Below, in pieces: positions 1 to 10,132 of a DNA stretch of 35,592 nucleotides. The notes beneath the pieces are model-generated. The model saw only the letters and a program-made list of their open reading frames with translations. It had not been told where the DNA came from and did not search any database. The DNA is taken from positions 1 through 35,592 of the forward strand of contig JAGFND010000013.1 of NCBI GenBank assembly GCA_021409285.1, given 5' to 3'. The number at the start of each line of letters is the position of its first letter. Positions within the stretch are counted from its first letter, which is position 1. This DNA is from Candidatus Methanoperedens sp. (GTDB lineage: Archaea > Halobacteriota > Methanosarcinia > Methanosarcinales > Methanoperedenaceae). A program made the translations under genes and the position numbers.

Positions 1-1181
1 TATCCAGAGGTAGCGTAAACTGTAAGTCCTTGAGGCATTGCGCTACCTTTGATATATAAATCGCCGATAACAACATTCCCGGATGGGTTGTTCTCAGTTG
101 CATTATCCATCATTGAATTGCCAGCCCACGCATTCCCGCTGTTTCCAATAGTATATGTGGGGCCTGATGATATGGGCAGGGAGATGGTAACAGTAAAATT
201 CTTGGTACTCACTGAACCATGGCTATCACTAACATTGATTTGCCAGTTATAAGCTCCGACATCGCCGATAACAGTAGTCCATACCAGAACCCCAGTAGTT
301 GTATCAAATGTTCCTTTGGTAAAGTTGCGGTCAAATATTCCTATATCGTTATCAGCGTCCGAAAAGCCTGCATCTATTTTGAGCATATCCCCGTGGGTGA
401 GCGAATAGCTATCTTGAATTCCGCTAATGATTATGGCATTGTTCGCGACCTGCACATCCTGAGATACCGAACCTGTACTCACTGATCCTGAATTGTTATA
501 TGAATAAACTGTTATGTTGCTCCATTTATGTGCTCCAACCGAATTATTGAAATAATTATTAGTAGTTCCATTAAACCATGTCCCGTTCATGCTCACGTTG
601 TAGCTGTCTGTTCTAATTCCAGCACCTGCCTGCCAGGTATGATTAATCCAGAAATTTCCTTGTGTGCTTGCAAGGTTCACAGGACTTAGGGGAGTATAAT
701 TTATATTTACACTACCATTAATTACATTTAGATCGACATAATTCGCAAAAGGATCACTAATTTTCACATTGGAAAGATTTATCCCAGATTGCCCTGATGA
801 ACCTAATGCAGTAAAATTGATTATAATAAATGTTTCGGGGGTGGATACATTAAAATGGCCTATAATGGCGCCGAAGATATTTGAGACTGTACCGAGAGAA
901 TTATTTATCATACCGTTATTGAAAAATGTACTCGCTCCATTCTGTTTAAAAAGATTCCCCTCCTTAATACTATTTACATTAAATATGGTTTTGTTAAATT
1001 CGATGTTTAATTGTGCTCCAGCAATAGCAGTACCTCCCGGGTCAATAGAGACATTCAAATCAAAAGTCTGCCCCTGACTAACAATTTTGTTTGAAGGGAT
1101 AACTGCTACAGTAGCAGCAGATGCAAGTCCTATTAATACTGCAAATGTCATTACCAAGAAGCAAGATTTTCTAACTTCCAT
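1..1181 (-). CDS. Secreted cohesin-domain surface protein (C-terminus beyond window)
   Basis: The frame stays open from an ATG at 1181 to the left window edge, so about 393 residues are visible and the C-terminus is missing. GGAG lies about 8 nt before the ATG. Residues 1-23 form a signal peptide (MEVRKSCFLVMTFAVLIGLASAA). Residues about 24-150 look like a cohesin fold: a beta-rich stretch opening with IPSNKIVSQGQTFDLNVSI, then GAQLNIEFN. Next comes an FN3-like block containing NFWINHTW, then an Ig- or cadherin-like block (DADNDIGIF, GVLVWTT). There are many N-x-S/T sequons (NVS, NHT, NGT, NIT, NFT), so the exported protein is probably heavily N-glycosylated. In archaea such modular proteins sit on or in the S-layer. 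The adjacent glycan cluster fits this but does not prove a link. Domain names come from sequence resemblance only. Confidence 0.75.
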   Translation of the reverse strand, partial: MEVRKSCFLVMTFAVLIGLASAATVAVIPSNKIVSQGQTFDLNVSIDPGGTAIAGAQLNIEFNKTIFNVNSIKEGNLFKQNGASTFFNNGMINNSLGTVSNIFGAIIGHFNVSTPETFIIINFTALGSSGQSGINLSNVKISDPFANYVDLNVINGSVNINYTPLSPVNLASTQGNFWINHTWQAGAGIRTDSYNVSMNGTWFNGTTNNYFNNSVGAHKWSNITVYSYNNSGSVSTGSVSQDVQVANNAIIISGIQDSYSLTHGDMLKIDAGFSDADNDIGIFDRNFTKGTFDTTTGVLVWTTVIGDVGAYNWQINVSDSHGSVSTKNFTVTISLPISSGPTYTIGNSGNAWAGNSMMDNATENNPSGNVVIGDLYIKGSAMPQGLTVYATSG

Positions 1182-1592
1182 ATTTTTCACTCCTTTAATA
1201 TCCCATTGTCGACCTTTTATGAATTATAAGAAAAAACCTATAAATCATACAACAATATGATAATGATCATTATAATATTTAAAATTTTCGATCATTTAAT
1301 AGTCAAAAATCTGCACAGTTTTAAAATTCAAAAGAAGTTGGTTTGGATTCCTGTAACCTTATGGATGTATAAACGCCTATCCTTTTCAGCTACCTATACA
1401 CCATACTTGAAGTATACAGAGGCATGTTATCGTTTTTTGGTCTATGAACTCAAACAAAAACATCCAATTTTTTGGTCGTGTAAAAGTAAATAATTGGACA
1501 CACCAATATGGCAATTCAACTGGAAACGGAGAAGGATGACCAACTTTCTTAGCGGACTTTGCTCGTATCACTGAAGCAATGTTTATTTCTGA
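1182..1592. other. Intergenic, no recognised gene
   Basis: About 410 bp lie between the 5' end of the surface-protein gene and the 3' end of the cytochrome gene. The part near 1182-1320 is AT-rich and should contain the surface-protein promoter. A plus-strand frame at 1257-1493 has no credible start context and no recognisable product. Nothing else is seen. Confidence 0.5.
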
Positions 1593-2075
1593 TTACTGTT
1601 TGCCTTTGCGCTGGCGATATACTATTGCCATTACTACTACAAAGAGCGCTGCAATTGTTCCGATTGCTTCAAATCCGGACGACTTCGGTGCTGGTGTTGT
1701 TGTTGGGTGGTCGTTTGCATCGCCCGGAAAAGTCAGGCTTTTTATTTCCTGCAGGTTCGTCCAGCCGTCGCCATCCGAGTCGGCGGTTTCGATTGCTGCA
1801 AAATCGCGCCCTGATGAGGCATAAGATAACCCGTATGAGTTTCTTGCGTCCCCTCCTTCCGGACTATTGTGGCAGAGATTACACGCATCTATTCTTGAAC
1901 CTGCTGCCGCTGGATATGTTGTTTCAAATGTTGACAGATAGTTTTGTCGAGCCATTACTTGTGGAGCTAACAATAACATAGCTGCAAAGGCTATGCACCA
2001 GATTATCTCCCTGTTCTTCCGTCTGTTCTGATGGCCAGTTCTGGCTGCAACTAACTTGATTTCCTTTCTGCTCAT
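1593..2075 (-). CDS. Membrane-anchored monoheme c-type cytochrome with PGF-CTERM-like tail
   Basis: This 160-residue protein has a charged N-terminus and a hydrophobic export segment (about 24-42, IIWCIAFAAMLLLAPQVMA). A single heme c motif CNLCH lies at residues 65-69. A calcium-loop-like DSDGDGWTNLQE follows at about 99-110, similar to thrombospondin type 3 or EF-hand loops. After a TTTPAP linker comes SGFE, a hydrophobic helix (about 136-153) and a basic end (RQRKGKQ). That layout resembles the archaeal PGF-CTERM signal processed by archaeosortase, although the usual PGF is SGF here. It is probably an extracytoplasmic electron-transfer protein tethered to the membrane. Its first 51 residues and its leader DNA recur near 34.2-34.5 kb in front of a methyltransferase. 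The exact redox partner is unknown. Confidence 0.75.
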   Translation of the reverse strand: MSRKEIKLVAARTGHQNRRKNREIIWCIAFAAMLLLAPQVMARQNYLSTFETTYPAAAGSRIDACNLCHNSPEGGDARNSYGLSYASSGRDFAAIETADSDGDGWTNLQEIKSLTFPGDANDHPTTTPAPKSSGFEAIGTIAALFVVVMAIVYRQRKGKQ

Positions 2076-2180
2076 ATTTTTACCTTTTTCTGTTTATACC
2101 CCATTCGTGCCAATTTTTCTGCCCCCCATTTTATCTCTGTTAAGCCATTCGTTCACGGATACTTAAGCTTTATCCTTGCA
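1921..2180 (-). repeat. Duplicated leader segment, copy A (cytochrome 5' region)
   Basis: Read on the minus strand, this segment runs from the untranslated leader through codon 51 of the cytochrome gene. It is clearly homologous to 34211-34480 on the plus strand. Shared blocks include GAACGAATGGC, GGTATAAACAGAA and GGTAAAAATATGAGC in or just after the leader, and CTATCTGTCAACATTTGAAAC at the end, after which similarity stops abruptly. Confidence 0.85.
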
Positions 2181-2330
2181 TGTGACCGTTACATTACATG
2201 TTGGTGCAATCAAGGCAATTCGATGAAATCAAACATCGAACCTGAATAAACTCCCATAGTATGCATAGTATTCTTGTCCTTATTCGGTCCCGAAGAATAG
2301 AAGTGAAAATTTTTATAAAACATGATAATC

Positions 2331-3569
2331 TTACTTTTTCCACTCGCATGGGATTTCAAACAAACCCGCATTATTTCCTTTTTTTATCACATTGAAGGAA
2401 AACTGTTTATCAAGCCAATCATATGGAACATGTTTGATACTGTGGGCTGCAACAGTTAGTTTGAATTTTCCCTCCATCATACTCAGGTTATGGATACACA
2501 ATTTAATTTCATTCGTGCCCTGTTTACTCATGACATCAAATCCTTTAATCTCTGTATTGGTACCATAACATAACATATCACTGTCAAAATATATTGCAAT
2601 TCCAATCACAAGGTGATCCACTGTTGCATTTACATCATAGTTTATTAGTATCGTCATCGTGTCGCCTGAATTGAAAACGGCGTTCTCTTTTCCAAATTTG
2701 TCAATGAACTTAACACTGGTGATTTCAACTTTCTTGTTCCCCCACCGCGTTTTTTTCTCTTCAATTTTTCCATCTACACTTTTTTGTTCCTCTTTTTTCG
2801 ATTCAGACTGTAGATTTTTAGCATGTTTTGCCTTATCATCGACACCATACACATATTTATCAATGATCTCATTCGTATCCCCGAAAGCCACCTGTTCGCC
2901 ATGGCGCAACAACAATGCCTTGCTGCAAAAGCGCCGGACTGAATTCAGGTCATGAGACACGAACACTATCGTTTTCTTCTCTTTTAGATACCTCTGGAAA
3001 ACATCCAGGCACTTCTGCTGGAAATCCATATCTCCAACAGCCAGCACCTCATCCATCAATAAGATCTCAGGATTGGTCTGTACTGCTGTTGCGAAAGCCA
3101 GCCTTACCTGCATACCTGAGGAAAGGTTCTTGAGCTTTGCATCCTGGAACTGTTTAAGCCCCGAGAACTCAAGGATTTCCTCAAGTTTGCCATCGATCTC
3201 CCTGTCGGATAGGCCCATGATCGCAGCATAGATGTAGATATTTTCCTTTGCTGTGAGGTCTGGCTGGAATCCCACACCCAGTTCAAGAAATGGAGTGATC
3301 TTTCCTATTATCGTTATTGAACCGCTGCTTGGCCTCAGGATGTTCGCAATGATCTTAAGAAGCGTGGACTTTCCGCTGCCGTTTTCGCCAATTATGCCCA
3401 CAGCTTCGCCTTTCTTCACTGTGAAATTGATATTCTTAAGCGCCAAAAATTCTTCATACCCTTTTTTGCCATAGAGGACACCGGTAATATGTTCAAAGAG
3501 GGTACTCCTCTTTTCGTGAGGGATCCGAAATATCTTACCCAGATCGCTCACTATTATGGCTTCTGCCAT
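2331..3569 (-). CDS. wzt: Polysaccharide ABC exporter ATP-binding protein (Wzt/TagH type)
   Basis: This is the nucleotide-binding subunit of an ABC exporter for lipid-linked glycans. The 412 residues show Walker A GENGSGKST (61-69), signature LSSGMQ (149-154), Walker B ILLMDEV (169-175) and the switch histidine in VSHD (206). After about residue 250 there is a charged linker, then a beta-rich C-terminal domain (about 280-412). This matches the Wzt/TagH class with an extra C-terminal domain, which in Wzt proteins reads the end of the glycan. The ATG overlaps the stop of the permease gene by one base (TAATG), so the two are translationally coupled. The substrate is inferred to be the surface polysaccharide built by the upstream genes. 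Confidence 0.9.
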   Translation of the reverse strand: MAEAIIVSDLGKIFRIPHEKRSTLFEHITGVLYGKKGYEEFLALKNINFTVKKGEAVGIIGENGSGKSTLLKIIANILRPSSGSITIIGKITPFLELGVGFQPDLTAKENIYIYAAIMGLSDREIDGKLEEILEFSGLKQFQDAKLKNLSSGMQVRLAFATAVQTNPEILLMDEVLAVGDMDFQQKCLDVFQRYLKEKKTIVFVSHDLNSVRRFCSKALLLRHGEQVAFGDTNEIIDKYVYGVDDKAKHAKNLQSESKKEEQKSVDGKIEEKKTRWGNKKVEITSVKFIDKFGKENAVFNSGDTMTILINYDVNATVDHLVIGIAIYFDSDMLCYGTNTEIKGFDVMSKQGTNEIKLCIHNLSMMEGKFKLTVAAHSIKHVPYDWLDKQFSFNVIKKGNNAGLFEIPCEWKK

Positions 3570-4342
3570 TACATCTCCTCCGCGAATCCGGGTTCAAGCC
3601 TTAAGAATATCAAGTAGCCAATAACAAATACCAATAGCGTAGCTGCGATGATAAAAATCCCATCTCCAGGGATTGGCGCGGTTGAATATATCACTGAACC
3701 TCTTAGCATATCGATGATGCGGGTCATTGGATTCAGCATTATGATCCAGAGGTATTTCTCCGGGATGATCGAAAGGGGATAGATGATCGGTGCTGCAAAA
3801 AAACCGGCCTGCAGGATGACCGCCCAGATATATTGTACGTCGCGATAATACACATTTAGCGCTGCAATACCAAACGACAGGCCAAGGACAAGCAAGAATT
3901 CAACAAAGAGAACTGCCGGAAAATAAACAATCAACCTCCCTGGCACAACAGCAAACACGAGCATGAAAATCCCGAATACGACAAATTCCAGTAATGTCAT
4001 CAAAAGCGCCGTAATGCATGAGCTTATTACCAGCACTTCTCGAGGAAAATAGACTTTTTTCACAAGACTGGGCTTGCCAAGGATGCTGTACAAACTCATT
4101 GTGGTTCCCCTGCTCAGCAGATTCCAGGAAATGATACCCATGAGCAGGAAAAGCTGGTAATGCTCCACATTTACCCTCATGAGATTTGTGAAAACAATAT
4201 ATAATACGACCAGCATGAGCAGCGGTTCGAGCAGCGACCAGAAAAAACCAAGTACAGAGTTTTTATACCTTAGCTTGAAGTCGCTTATCGCCAGCTTATA
4301 TGTCAGGTGGCGGTAATTCCAGATATTGGTTGTGAAAGTCAC
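3569..4342 (-). CDS. wzm: Polysaccharide ABC exporter permease (Wzm/TagG type, ABC-2 family)
   Basis: This 257-residue integral membrane protein has about six hydrophobic spans, including SVLGFFWSLLEPLLMLVVLYIVF near the N-terminus and a final span near FIIAATLLVFVIGYLIFLRL. The N-terminal cytoplasmic DFKLRYKNSVLGFFWSLLEP is typical of Wzm/TagG permeases. The loop with LNPMTRIIDMLRG is also typical. It pairs with the ATPase encoded immediately downstream, which overlaps it by one base, to move lipid-linked glycan across the membrane. The 6-nt gap from the preceding glycosyltransferase gene supports a single transcript. Confidence 0.9.
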   Translation of the reverse strand: MTFTTNIWNYRHLTYKLAISDFKLRYKNSVLGFFWSLLEPLLMLVVLYIVFTNLMRVNVEHYQLFLLMGIISWNLLSRGTTMSLYSILGKPSLVKKVYFPREVLVISSCITALLMTLLEFVVFGIFMLVFAVVPGRLIVYFPAVLFVEFLLVLGLSFGIAALNVYYRDVQYIWAVILQAGFFAAPIIYPLSIIPEKYLWIIMLNPMTRIIDMLRGSVIYSTAPIPGDGIFIIAATLLVFVIGYLIFLRLEPGFAEEM

Positions 4343-4348
4343 TTTTTC

Positions 4349-5368
4349 TTATCCTTTGTTCAATTTACTGCGAATGATGATTTCAAAATCTGACACCATT
4401 TTCTCCATCGAAAATTTTTCAATAATGGAGCGTGGGTCAACTGTTGTATCAATTGCCCTGCCAATAAGCTCTGCAAAGTCATTTTCATCTTTTGCAAGAT
4501 AACCGGAAAGGTTAGTCTCCTGATGGCTGCAATTATTGAATGTTACTGCGGGTCTTCCAAGCATTTGCGCTTCGATCACAGGAAGGTCCTCTCCTTCCCA
4601 TAGAGATGCGTTCACATACGCCCTGCAGGTATATAAATAATTATATACGTTCTCCACATAACCCAGTATTTTTATTTTTTTATTTTTTGATAACTTCAAA
4701 AGTTGTCTGACATAACCCGGGTCGGGCTGTATCCCAATTGCATATAGATAGACATCAGGATGGTTTTTTGAAAATACTTCAAATATCTTGAAAAGGGAAT
4801 GGATATTTTTATATCGCATATGCCTTCCCACGAACAGGATAAAGTTCCCATCAAGCTTCCTTGGAGAACAGGGAACCTCCATCCCGTAGGGCAGAACGTG
4901 CATTTCTTCCCTGAAATCATATCTTTTGATCAATTCCATCTTTATATATTCAGATATTGGAAAAACGACATCAACCCTTTTCAAGGAGAGAGCATTGAAA
5001 AGAGAACCTTTTGCCCAGAAGAGCTTATCTTTCAAGTTGTGCATTAAATGAAGATCAGGAAGCCCCGCATCATGCATGGCGTGAAAGAATTTTGTCTTTG
5101 ATGCGATCAGGTTCGAAGGGATAAAATGCGATGATATTACATCAAGATCCATTTTGTTCAGGATATTATGGGCCATCGGGATCCTTGAATTCCTCTGATC
5201 AAGTTTAAAAAAAGGGATATCAGTATTGAAATTGTTCCTTGATGAAATTAGCGTAACATTGTTCTTTTTGGAAAGCCCTTCTGCGAACCTGACCACAGCA
5301 GTATCTATTCCATTACCTTTGTCTAAATGATATGTAATGATCCCGATATTCAGCGTTTCCATGTTCAC
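4349..5368 (-). CDS. Glycosyltransferase family 4 (GT-B fold)
   Basis: This 339-residue GT-B glycosyltransferase probably adds one sugar to the surface glycan from a nucleotide-sugar donor. The N-terminal half starts NIGIITYHLDKGNGIDTAVVRF, an acceptor-domain glycine loop. The C-terminal donor domain shows ILFVGRHMRYKNIHSL (about 180) and EGEDLPVIEAQMLGRPAV (about 260), where the EAQML glutamate fits the E-x7-E type donor site of GT4. The longest start is GTG at 5368, overlapping the upstream TGA as GTGA. An ATG at 5362 is an equally likely start. Donor and linkage cannot be read from the sequence. Confidence 0.85.
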   Translation of the reverse strand: MNMETLNIGIITYHLDKGNGIDTAVVRFAEGLSKKNNVTLISSRNNFNTDIPFFKLDQRNSRIPMAHNILNKMDLDVISSHFIPSNLIASKTKFFHAMHDAGLPDLHLMHNLKDKLFWAKGSLFNALSLKRVDVVFPISEYIKMELIKRYDFREEMHVLPYGMEVPCSPRKLDGNFILFVGRHMRYKNIHSLFKIFEVFSKNHPDVYLYAIGIQPDPGYVRQLLKLSKNKKIKILGYVENVYNYLYTCRAYVNASLWEGEDLPVIEAQMLGRPAVTFNNCSHQETNLSGYLAKDENDFAELIGRAIDTTVDPRSIIEKFSMEKMVSDFEIIIRSKLNKG

Positions 5369-6462
5369 TTAACGTTATTATTTTGGAATGATTGTATAAC
5401 AGTGGATATTTGTTTTATAAATTCACTTGTATCAAAGTCTCTAGCCCTTTTCATAGAGGCATTTTTATATTTCTCAGGGTTATGGGATATTAGTTTCACA
5501 GCCTGCATGATCTCATTTTTATTAGCATCCACAAGTATCCCTGTTTCACCATCGATAATTGTTTCAAGATACCCTCCTTCTCGGACTGCTATAGTGGGCT
5601 TACCCGAAGCCATTGCCTCGACAGGCGTCATTCCGAAGTCTTCATCAATTGCTGTTGTAATATGTCCTTTACAGGTCGCATATAATTCCAATAACTCTTC
5701 TTCAGTGATACTCCCGATCAATTCCACGTTCTCTGGTAGATCTCTTTTGATCCATGATGCATATTTTGAGGCGTGGTCTCCAGTTGCATATCCTCCAACA
5801 ATCACTAACTTCTCATCCGGCATCTGTCTGAAAGCATTGATCTGCAGCTCGATGCGTTTTTCCGGGTAAAGTCGGTTAACAGAAAGCCAGAAATCCCCAT
5901 ACTTCTTAAATCTACATCTTGAGACATCGATAGCTGGAAATACAACTATAGAGTCACGGCCATAATATTTCTTGATCCTCCCCTGTACATTTCTTGATAT
6001 TGTGACGATATGTTGGATATGACCGGAGTAATACTTGCTAATCGGTTCATGGAGCGTTATCCATATTTTGAACAAAGGTCGGAATATAAAAGTAACCCTT
6101 CCTATAAAAACATCATGAAGATCATAGAAGATCCTGGTGGGTGTGAAGCAATACCACATATTAGGTTTATGCTTTTTCGCTGCAAAATGCGCCCAGTTCC
6201 CTGAGAAAATGAAAAAGTCATAATTTCCTGAGAAATTGCACAGGGCAAATCTCAGCGATGCACATATCTGCTTAATCGGGGCGAGCTTGATCATTCTTCC
6301 AAGGCTTATGATCTTCACATCCTCAAACCCCATCTTCCGAACAGAATCCTCATCCACGTCCGTAGTTATCACGTCTGCTCCCAGGCCGCGTGCAAGCGTC
6401 AGCACCAGCTTCTCACCGCCGCCTATCGCTCCTATGTAGTCGTGGAAGATTGCGATTTTCAT
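5365..6462 (-). CDS. Glycosyltransferase family 4, mannosyltransferase-like
   Basis: This 365-residue GT-B enzyme opens with MKIAIFHDYIGAIGGGEKLV, the glycine-rich acceptor loop of GT4 proteins. It also contains WYCFTPTRIFYDLHD, common in archaeal and bacterial mannosyl- or rhamnosyltransferases of surface glycans. The donor half has FWLSVNRLYPEKRIELQI (about 192) and EDFGMTPVEAMASGKPTIA (about 279), the second carrying the E-x7-E type donor motif. The stop TGA overlaps the next gene's GTG, so the two transferases are probably made together. Use of a GDP-linked 6-deoxysugar is only suggested by the gmd and reductase genes upstream. Confidence 0.85.
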   Translation of the reverse strand: MKIAIFHDYIGAIGGGEKLVLTLARGLGADVITTDVDEDSVRKMGFEDVKIISLGRMIKLAPIKQICASLRFALCNFSGNYDFFIFSGNWAHFAAKKHKPNMWYCFTPTRIFYDLHDVFIGRVTFIFRPLFKIWITLHEPISKYYSGHIQHIVTISRNVQGRIKKYYGRDSIVVFPAIDVSRCRFKKYGDFWLSVNRLYPEKRIELQINAFRQMPDEKLVIVGGYATGDHASKYASWIKRDLPENVELIGSITEEELLELYATCKGHITTAIDEDFGMTPVEAMASGKPTIAVREGGYLETIIDGETGILVDANKNEIMQAVKLISHNPEKYKNASMKRARDFDTSEFIKQISTVIQSFQNNNVK

Positions 6463-6987
6463 CGAATATCAGAACCGGTTTTTACAGATATCTTTCTGCT
6501 GTAATTATACAAGACGATGTTAATTTATGTATTCAAGTATCATGCATCACTAAAATATAATAATAAGTATCTTAATAGCTTTTATGGTTCTATTGTAGAT
6601 AATCCTTTTCTTAATCCGAACTCCGATTGCTTCCTTGCGAGGATATCCACATACCGCTTTGCCTCACCGTCTACAAGCTGCCTTCCCATACAAAGGGCCT
6701 TCCCAGGATACTCTGGTGGGAGACGTGGGACCCGGCATGCAGAGCCCGGTTGCTGTTGATGTAGTCAAGGTCCTGATGCAGATCACTTTAAATATCTTTT
6801 TGGTATGCGTTATCAATTATGCCAGAGCCATCCTTCTTTCCATATCTGCTATCGTGATCTTCAGCGCCGTTAACTCTTCTATGACACAGGGATCCGCTTT
6901 TAAAGAGAGTCAATCCTTAAAGTCATTTCCGTTCTTAGACTCACTATTTCTATTTTTGTTTCATTTCTCAGGCTGCCAATTTTCCCA
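6463..6987 (-). pseudogene. Decayed coding sequence inside the glycan cluster
   Basis: This 525-bp gap in an otherwise tight operon has no intact gene but shows broken minus-strand frames. Near 6890-6985 one frame reads GKIGSLRNETKIEIVSLR and then TEMTLRIDSL before a stop, a coiled-coil-like heptad pattern. A shifted frame at about 6810-6890 continues with PCVIEELTALKITIADMERR. Nearer the glycosyltransferase, about 6580-6715, another frame reads RQLVDGEAKRYVDILARKQ to a stop after GLRKGLSTIEP. At least two frame changes are needed to join these pieces. They may be remnants of one or two genes. No product is assigned. Plus-strand frames here look like shadows. Confidence 0.4.
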
Positions 6988-9187
<2,200 letters not shown>

Positions 9188-9709
9188 TCAAGCTCGATCT
9201 TGTTTTGATTCGATATAATCTCCCTGTATCTTCACGACCCCTGTGCTATCCATTGCCTCAGAGTACCTTTCCAGAGGTTCGTGGTTCAATTCCAGAAACA
9301 CATACCCCCATTTGAACTTATCAAGGATCAGTGCAGCTTGTTCTTTCTCACCAAGGATATACAATGCTGCTGCAAAAGCCTCAACTGTGGACAGTTTGAA
9401 TGGCTTCCCGAAATTCACTGAATTTGCAGCGACGAGAAATGGAAGTGCCCGGTGCCTGAACCTGTGCCTTTCCAGGATGGGGAACACACGTTCCACTTCT
9501 TCCCATGAGCAATCCAGAGCCACAATCCCATTCCCTGCAAAGTCGGCAGGGGAAAGTGCCTGTTCGGCAAATGGGTCAAGCAAGATTGCAGAATATGGAA
9601 GCTTTCCGGGTTCTTTATAAAGTTTTGCCAGGTTGAATCTTGCAAGCTTTTTTCCTGAGCATTTCCTGGGATCGCACTGGCCAGCATGATATAGATAAAG
9701 AGAGATCAT
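9188..9709 (-). CDS. tsr3: Tsr3-family rRNA aminocarboxypropyltransferase (DUF367)
   Basis: This protein of 173 residues matches the Tsr3 family, which transfers the 3-amino-3-carboxypropyl group of SAM to a hypermodified nucleotide near the P-site decoding region of small-subunit rRNA. It begins [19 protein letters not shown] followed by KKLARFN, the family signature. It continues with [12 protein letters not shown] and the long conserved block [20 protein letters not shown], then [12 protein letters not shown]. The fold is SPOUT-like, so no classic GxGxG motif is expected. The length is normal for archaeal members. It is read divergently from the HesB-like gene and probably has its own promoter. 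Confidence 0.9.
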   Translation of the reverse strand: MISLYLYHAGQCDPRKCSGKKLARFNLAKLYKEPGKLPYSAILLDPFAEQALSPADFAGNGIVALDCSWEEVERVFPILERHRFRHRALPFLVAANSVNFGKPFKLSTVEAFAAALYILGEKEQAALILDKFKWGYVFLELNHEPLERYSEAMDSTGVVKIQGDYIESKQDRA

Positions 9710-9821
9710 ACAGTTGAATTGGCATTTTAGCTTAATATGATTTCCAGGGATTTTGGAAGTTAACTGACTATTAAAGGGAAACTATAAACCATTTTCAGGC
9801 CTTGAAGATAAATGAAAGCGA

Positions 9822-10091
9822 ATGAGGGAACTTTTTATTGATAATAAAGCCATCGAGTTCATAAAAAAGGCTCTGGCAAATGAAAATGCTGAGGGAGCAC
9901 GTTTATTCATTAGCGGCGGAGGATGCTGCAAACAGTTTGAGCTCATCCCGGTCAAGAAAGCTCTCAAGGGTGATGCGACCTGTGAGCGGGATGGGATAAA
10001 GTTATACATTGAAAAAGTCATATTTGACAATACAGAAAAGATAAATATAAAGTATCATGAAAGAAATGGATTACTTATTGATCTTGAATAA
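9822..10091 (+). CDS. HesB/IscA-like small protein lacking the C-terminal CxC
   Basis: This 89-residue protein resembles A-type Fe-S carriers. GARLFISGGGCC (26-37) matches the IscA segment around the first cluster cysteine, and KLYIEKVIF aligns with the following beta strand. The C-terminal CxC pair that completes the cluster site in IscA is absent, because the protein ends NGLLIDLE. Remaining cysteines are the CC pair and one in DATCERDG. It could bind a cluster differently or serve as a scaffold. It lies 41 bp before ahbC on the same strand, so a role in supplying or protecting the clusters of that radical SAM enzyme is a reasonable guess. Confidence 0.65.
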   Translation: MRELFIDNKAIEFIKKALANENAEGARLFISGGGCCKQFELIPVKKALKGDATCERDGIKLYIEKVIFDNTEKINIKYHERNGLLIDLE

Positions 10092-10132
10092 AACATATAA
10101 TTTGAAGACAATGCGGAAAAAAAGAGGATAAA

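Noticed and set aside
1257-1493. Plus-strand 78-codon frame
   Set aside because: No ribosome-binding site, low-complexity start and no recognisable motif.
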